Source: Synergistaceae bacterium
GTDB taxonomy: Bacteria; Synergistota; Synergistia; Synergistales; Aminobacteriaceae
Reading direction: 5' to 3'
Assembly: GCA_009784305.1 (NCBI GenBank)
Contig: WRBZ01000030.1
Coordinates: forward strand, 1-8,842
Length of the DNA: 8,842 bases
Part shown: positions 6,296 to 8,842 of the stretch, in pieces
Layout of the letters: every line of letters begins with the position of its first letter
Position numbering within the stretch: the stretch's first letter is position 1
Notes under the pieces: generated by a model
Seen by the model: the letters and a program-made list of their open reading frames with translations, nothing else
Database searches by the model: none
Told to the model about the DNA's origin: nothing
Translations under genes and position numbers: made by a program

Positions 6296-6324
6296 ATTCT
6301 ATCAGGGAAATAGTATTTTGTCAA
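6296..6324 (-). promoter_or_regulatory. Strong sigma-70-type promoter of the 37-aa peptide gene
   Basis: On the minus strand TTGACA (6319-6324) and TAGAAT (6296-6301) are separated by exactly 17 bases. The -35 is perfect and the -10 differs from TATAAT at one base. The predicted start of transcription is near 6289, giving a leader of about 25 bases before the ATG. Confidence 0.85.
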
Positions 6325-6422
6325 ATGCAAATTTTAAAAACTTTCATAACTTCAATAATTCCCCTTCATTGGTGCCCTGAGCTCCCAATTCTATTGTCCT
6401 GTTCTGCAGCGCTTCCAAAGGA

Positions 6423-6453
6423 AAATGCATCCATATCGCTTCAGGTTGCATTT
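6423..6453 (-). terminator. Weak hairpin downstream of trpB, possible terminator
   Basis: The arms AAATGCATCC (6423-6432) and GGTTGCATTT (6444-6453) pair at 9 of 10 positions around an 11-base loop. On the minus strand only a broken T stretch follows (TTCCTTT). It is the best candidate terminator in the 228 bases between trpB and the small peptide gene; nothing else of note was seen there apart from the promoter. Confidence 0.3.
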
Positions 6454-6491
6454 ACCCCATTATAAGTTGCGGTTACTTCTGCAATTGACCG

Positions 6492-7709
6492 TCAATTTTT
6501 TAATAAAACAGGAGTTTTATACTCCCCCGGGATGGAATGAAAATCTTTATCCCCTCTTCCTGAGAGGTTGACCAATACTATTTTATCTTTATCAAGTTTC
6601 GGAAGTATCTTGAATGCGTAAGCAAGTGCGTGAGAGCTTTCCAGAGCAGGGATAATCCCTTCTTTATGGCAAAGAATGCTGAAAGCTTCCAATGTTTCCT
6701 TGTCGGAAGCAAGTTCATATTTGACCCTGCCTGTATCTTTGAGGTGCGAGTGTTCCGGCCCCACCGACGGATAGTCGAGCCCGGCCGAAATTGAATAAAC
6801 CTGAGCGGCTTCGCCTTTGTCATCCGTGAGCACATAACTATTGAATCCATGCAATACTCCGGGTTTCCCGAGAGTCAAGGTTGCGGCGTGTTCTCCATAG
6901 TTGAGGCCCTTCCCCGAAGGCTCGATCCCTATCAGTGCAACGCTTTCATCATCGAGAAAGGCGGAAAACAACCCCATTGCATTGCTTCCACCGCCAACGC
7001 AGGCGATTGCGTAATCCGGCAGTTTACCTTCGCGTTTCAGCATTTGGGCTCTTGCTTCTTTACCTATCACGCTCTGGAATTCCCGAACGATCGACGGGTA
7101 GGGATGAGGGCCGACGACGGAACCCAAAAGGTAGAATGTATCCGGTTGTTCGATATACGCCATAAGCGCTGCGTCTACAGCTTCTTTTAAAGTTTTCTGC
7201 CCTGCGGTGACGCTAACGACATTTGTACCCAGAGCCCTCATTCGCTCTACGTTGGGCTCCTGCCTTGCTATATCAACTTCGCCCATATAAACTGTACATT
7301 CCATTCCGAACATGGCGGCGGCCATAGCGCTTGCAGTTCCGTGCATACCGGCTCCCGTTTCGGCAATAATGCGTTTTGCTCCCATGCGCTTCGCCAGAAG
7401 AATCTGTCCTACGCAATTGTTTATCTTATGCGCTCCTCCGTGGGCTAAATCCTCTCTTTTGAGGAAAAGCCGCGCGCCTCCAAGCTCTCTGCTTATGTTG
7501 GAGCATTCGGTCATGGCTGTCGGGCGCCCGACGTATTCATCCAATATCCGGACATATTCCTTATGAAAGCTCTCGTCAGCCATAGCTGACATAAAAGCTT
7601 CCGTCAGGGCGTCAAGGCGATTTTTCAAAGCATCCGGAATAAACTGCCCGCCATATGGACCAAAGTAACCTGTGCTTAAAGCTTCCTTAAAACTGTTAAC
7701 CTGCGACAT
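6492..7709 (-). CDS. trpB: Tryptophan synthase beta chain
   Basis: This PLP enzyme joins indole and L-serine to give L-tryptophan in the cytoplasm, normally as an alpha2beta2 complex with TrpA. The 405 residues cover the whole family length. Visible features are FGPYGGQFIP near the N terminus, the PLP lysine K95 in LKREDLAHGGAHK, the catalytic glutamate E117 in AETGAGMHG, the phosphate loop GGGSN (239-243), GLDYPSVGPEH (310-320) and SGRGDKD (383-389). Two spots near the active site differ from the Salmonella enzyme: LAHGGAHK for LNHTGAHK, and GAGMHG for GAGQHG. The ATG is preceded by GGGGAG at a good distance. No trpA or other trp gene adjoins it, so it may work on salvaged indole or with a distant trpA. 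Expression is probably controlled by the Trp-codon leader upstream (7863-8054). Confidence 0.97.
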   Translation of the reverse strand: MSQVNSFKEALSTGYFGPYGGQFIPDALKNRLDALTEAFMSAMADESFHKEYVRILDEYVGRPTAMTECSNISRELGGARLFLKREDLAHGGAHKINNCVGQILLAKRMGAKRIIAETGAGMHGTASAMAAAMFGMECTVYMGEVDIARQEPNVERMRALGTNVVSVTAGQKTLKEAVDAALMAYIEQPDTFYLLGSVVGPHPYPSIVREFQSVIGKEARAQMLKREGKLPDYAIACVGGGSNAMGLFSAFLDDESVALIGIEPSGKGLNYGEHAATLTLGKPGVLHGFNSYVLTDDKGEAAQVYSISAGLDYPSVGPEHSHLKDTGRVKYELASDKETLEAFSILCHKEGIIPALESSHALAYAFKILPKLDKDKIVLVNLSGRGDKDFHSIPGEYKTPVLLKN

Positions 7710-7780
7710 AATGAATCTCCCCTTTAATTTTTTTTTATTCTATTTTATTAGCGGCCGGCACCCGGAAGAACACAAGCAAA

Positions 7781-7794
7781 ATGCCGCCCCTACA
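7781..7794 (-). repeat. TGTAGGGG-family repeat fragment
   Basis: On the minus strand TGTAGGGGCGGCAT matches the core of the elements at 1762-1785 and 3027-3038 over most positions. Here no second arm is visible, so it is a half element. It lies between the second trpB leader terminator and the trpB start. Confidence 0.4.
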
Positions 7795-7812
7795 AAACGC
7801 GTCTTAAATAAT

Positions 7813-7849
7813 AAAAACGGGAACCTCCTTCTACTTGGCAGGCTCCCGT
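7813..7849 (-). terminator. Second terminator-like hairpin in the trpB leader
   Basis: A 10-bp stem (7817-7826 with 7840-7849) with a 13-base loop is followed on the minus strand by TTTTTATTATTT. The one wobble position (A7823 with C7843) is a U-G pair in minus-strand RNA only, so it fits transcription towards trpB. It follows the attenuator by about 14 bases and precedes trpB by about 105 bases. I found no antiterminator partner for it. Confidence 0.7.
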
Positions 7850-7862
7850 AAGATTTTGTTAT

Positions 7863-7912
7863 AAAAAAAGAGCCGAACAAGGATTATTTAAAATCCCTCG
7901 CTCGCCTCTTTT
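7863..7912 (-). terminator. trp attenuator: intrinsic terminator (segments 3 and 4)
   Basis: On the minus strand AAAAGAG (7906-7912) pairs with CTCTTTT (7866-7872). After one mismatch the inner parts CGAGCGAGGG and CCTTGTTCG continue the stem with several G-U pairs. Seven T follow (A7863-A7869). The upstream arm (segment 3) contains AGGC (7904-7907) and GAGGG (7895-7899), which can instead pair with an earlier segment, as an attenuator requires. It lies 50 bases after the stop of the leader peptide. Confidence 0.8.
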
Positions 7913-7946
7913 GTTAATTTTTATTCTATATTAACCTAAGAGAAAC

Positions 7947-7972
7947 AGGCAGAGGGCAGCTCTAAAGCCGCC
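7947..7972 (-). promoter_or_regulatory. trp leader segments 1 and 2: pause hairpin and antiterminator arm
   Basis: In the leader RNA GGCGGC (7967-7972), which overlaps the last Trp codons, pairs with GCTGCC (7955-7960) around a 6-base loop: the 1:2 hairpin. The next bases, CCCTC (7952-7956) and GCCT (7947-7950), can pair with GAGGG (7895-7899) and AGGC (7904-7907) of the terminator arm: the 2:3 antiterminator. A ribosome stalled on the Trp codons would cover segment 1, free segment 2 and block termination; a ribosome reaching the stop would allow it. The pairings are read from sequence; the behaviour is inferred from the known enteric trp attenuator. Confidence 0.7.
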
Positions 7973-8018
7973 ACCACCAAAACATATTTGCGCTTCTAAA
8001 CGAATTCATACTTTTCAT
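7962..8018 (-). CDS. trpL: trp leader peptide with three tandem Trp codons
   Basis: The 18-codon ORF MKSMNSFRSANMFWWWRL ends in TAG at 7962-7964. The codons TGG TGG TGG (7971-7979) stand just before CGG CTT TAG. Tryptophan is rare, so three in a row at the end of a short ORF between a promoter and a terminator is the mark of an attenuation leader peptide. The first ATG (8016-8018) falls at or within about two bases of the predicted transcription start, so the mRNA would be leaderless; there is no Shine-Dalgarno before it. In-frame ATGs at 8007-8009 and 7983-7985 are alternatives, the last with a weak AGAAG upstream. It is analogous to enteric TrpL by layout, not by sequence. Confidence 0.8.
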   Translation of the reverse strand: MKSMNSFRSANMFWWWRL

Positions 8019-8025
8019 ACAAATT

Positions 8026-8054
8026 AAAATACTACCCGATAAACGAATTGTCAA
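8026..8054 (-). promoter_or_regulatory. Promoter of the trp leader and trpB
   Basis: On the minus strand TTGACA (8049-8054) and TATTTT (8026-8031) are separated by 17 bases. Transcription would begin near 8018-8020, at the first codon of the leader peptide. An 11-base near repeat of the -35 region (TTGGCAATTCG, 8059-8069) lies 15 bases upstream, and AATTCGTTTA occurs both in the spacer (8040-8049) and in the leader ORF (7997-8006), so a repressor site is conceivable. Confidence 0.8.
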
Positions 8055-8074
8055 TAGGCGAATTGCCAAAAAGA

Positions 8075-8109
8075 ATAATAAAAAAAGGACGGAAAACATC
8101 CGCCCTTTT
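8075..8109 (-). terminator. Rho-independent terminator of rpsO
   Basis: An 11-bp stem (8083-8093 with 8099-8109) with a 5-base loop is followed on the minus strand by a T-rich run (six T including the base of the stem, then ATTATT). The only wobble, A8089 with C8103, is a U-G pair in minus RNA, confirming direction. It lies 36 bases after the rpsO stop and just upstream of the trp promoter. Confidence 0.9.
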
Positions 8110-8144
8110 CTAATTGCTATTCCGCGCCGTAATAAATAATAGAA

Positions 8145-8411
8145 TCAGTGCCGCAAACCGAGTCTCTCTATCAGACTCTTGTAGCGGTCAAAATCATTAT
8201 CCTTAAGGTAACGCAATAATTTGCGGCGGCGGCCAACCATCTTCAGAAGCCCGCGTCTGGAATGGAAATCCTTGACGTGGATTTTCATATGCTCGGTAAG
8301 CTCACGGATCCTCTCCGTAAGAACTGCTACCTGCACTTCCGGCGAGCCGGTGTCGCTCTCGTGCGTTCGGTATTGCGTTATTACATCCTGTTTCTTATCC
8401 TTTGTTATCAT
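8145..8411 (-). CDS. rpsO: 30S ribosomal protein S15
   Basis: S15 is a primary binder of the central domain of 16S rRNA and helps form the intersubunit bridge. The 88 residues match the usual family length of 88-89. Hallmarks are [14 protein letters not shown] (about residues 16-29), [24 protein letters not shown] and the C-terminal [13 protein letters not shown] through [11 protein letters not shown]. The ATG at 8409-8411 has GGAGAG seven bases upstream; longer versions starting farther upstream would add an unrelated hydrophobic extension and are rejected. The gene has its own promoter candidate and terminator, so it appears monocistronic. The commonly linked pnp gene is not downstream; trpB is. 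S15 often represses its own mRNA in other bacteria; the roughly 75-base leader could allow this, but I did not identify a defined binding site. Confidence 0.98.
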   Translation of the reverse strand: MITKDKKQDVITQYRTHESDTGSPEVQVAVLTERIRELTEHMKIHVKDFHSRRGLLKMVGRRRKLLRYLKDNDFDRYKSLIERLGLRH

Positions 8412-8491
8412 GCTATTCTCTCCAATTAAACCAAAAAGTCCCGAAACCAAGAAGCAGCGATAGCGCAAACAACTGAGTAATGGGCTAAATA

Positions 8492-8521
8492 ATAATACCA
8501 TGTACTGTATATAATGTACAA
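8492..8521 (-). promoter_or_regulatory. Candidate rpsO promoter overlapping a 20-bp palindrome
   Basis: On the minus strand TTGTAC (8516-8521) and TATTAT (8492-8497) are 18 bases apart, giving a leader of about 75 bases. The -35 and part of the spacer coincide with an imperfect palindrome, TGTACTGTATATAATGTACA (8501-8520), with TGTAC/GTACA ends and a TATATA centre, which is operator-like. Confidence 0.5.
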
Positions 8522-8602
8522 GGGGAGAAACTAAAAAACTCAAACTTAGCGGTTAAATTCACGTAGAAAAGCATTACTACTCCCGTCATTGCAATTGCCG
8601 CG

Positions 8603-8617
8603 CCTGCCAGCGGCAGG
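8603..8617. repeat. Short perfect hairpin CCTGCC-AGC-GGCAGG
   Basis: A 6-bp perfect inverted repeat with a 3-base loop. No T tract follows in either direction, so it is not an obvious terminator. It lies in the gap between the upstream terminator and the rpsO promoter, where I see no gene. Confidence 0.35.
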
Positions 8618-8629
8618 TTAGCGAAGACG

Positions 8630-8664
8630 AAAAAAACAAAATAAAGCGCCGCTTTCGCGGCGCT
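8630..8664 (-). terminator. Rho-independent terminator of a gene beyond the right edge
   Basis: A perfect 8-bp stem AGCGCCGC/GCGGCGCT (8645-8652 with 8657-8664) with a TTTC loop is followed on the minus strand by TTTATTTTGTTTTTTT. It isolates rpsO from whatever is transcribed from the right. Confidence 0.85.
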
Positions 8665-8731
8665 AATCCCCACAATAACGTGTCATGGGTGTCTTGACCC
8701 GATCCTAAAATTTGAAAACATAGAGCTTACT

Positions 8732-8842
8732 TTAAAGTTTTCTGTCAGCAATGATTCTGCCGTCATTCGCATATAAAGAATAAGCCCAAACAGGTTCGAG
8801 CGTTGGCTCAAGACTGAAACACGATCACAAAATACCGCAGGG
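8732..8842 (-). other. Possible 3' end of an unidentified coding region
   Basis: A minus-strand frame ending in TAA at 8732-8734 reads VWAYSLYANDGRIIADRKL at its end and stands 68 bases before a strong terminator, as a gene end would. It is open for only 30 codons: a TGA at 8825-8827 interrupts it. A neighbouring frame is open from the window edge to 8687. With only about 110 bases available I cannot decide between a frameshifted gene, a true gene in the other frame, or chance. No family is recognised. Confidence 0.25.

Noticed and set aside
6484..6498. AATTGACCGTCAATT palindrome at the trpB stop as a terminator
   Set aside because: The stem is only 6 bp and AT-rich with a 3-base loop, and the T run lies on the wrong side for minus-strand transcription.
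8145..8543. A longer S15 protein of 132 residues starting upstream of 8411
   Set aside because: The additional N-terminal 44 residues are hydrophobic and unrelated to S15. The ATG at 8409-8411 gives the normal length and has a proper ribosome binding site.
8485..8673. A hydrophobic 62-codon minus-strand ORF upstream of rpsO
   Set aside because: It begins inside or before a strong terminator and T tract (8630-8664) and ends in the rpsO promoter region. The hydrophobic residues come from T-rich DNA. The inner ATG at 8575-8577 has a GGGAG nearby, but its 29-codon product would overlap the rpsO promoter.

Overview
The window suggests an anaerobic, probably Gram-negative amino-acid-using bacterium. 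The basis is large secreted M14-type zinc peptidases, a polar amino acid ABC transporter, strong AAGGAGG-type ribosome binding sites and TTG starts in two genes. Synergistota is my best guess, from general familiarity with such gene sets and not from any search. TGA is an ordinary stop here: trpB and rpsO both end in it.

Layout. At the left edge is the 3' end of a + strand gene (1-173) whose C-terminal domain matches that of the large peptidase further right. A two-way terminator at about 239-272 separates it from a long minus-strand stretch. That stretch holds an amino acid ABC permease (306-959), its ATPase (949-1703, broken by a 1-base frameshift at 1224-1226) and a DUF4365 protein (1781-2719). 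Next come an intergenic block rich in palindromes (2720-3064), a 945-residue exported M14 carboxypeptidase-like protein (3065-5902), a self-contained unit for a 37-residue membrane peptide (about 6086-6324), trpB (6492-7709) and rpsO (8145-8411). The right edge, from about 8670, carries a terminator-like hairpin and perhaps the end of another gene.

The most striking feature lies between rpsO and trpB and was too short to show as a long ORF. A consensus promoter (TTGACA, 17 bp, TATTTT) leads almost directly into an 18-codon leader peptide with three consecutive Trp codons just before its stop. It is followed by a 1:2 hairpin, a competing antiterminator pairing and a hairpin with a T tract. This is the complete anatomy of ribosome-mediated trp attenuation, placed in front of a trpB with no trpA beside it. 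A second terminator-like hairpin follows before trpB.

Other points of interest are the 37-aa peptide with its own promoter, ribosome binding site and terminator; a conserved-looking in-frame repeat tail just past the stop of the left-edge gene; a DUF4365 domain that seems to have lost its usual catalytic lysine; dispersed TGTAGGGG-type repeats, one of which supplies a gene's stop codon; and a 3-codon ORF behind a perfect Shine-Dalgarno sequence in the peptidase leader. No tRNA, rRNA, CRISPR array, transposase or integrase was seen.
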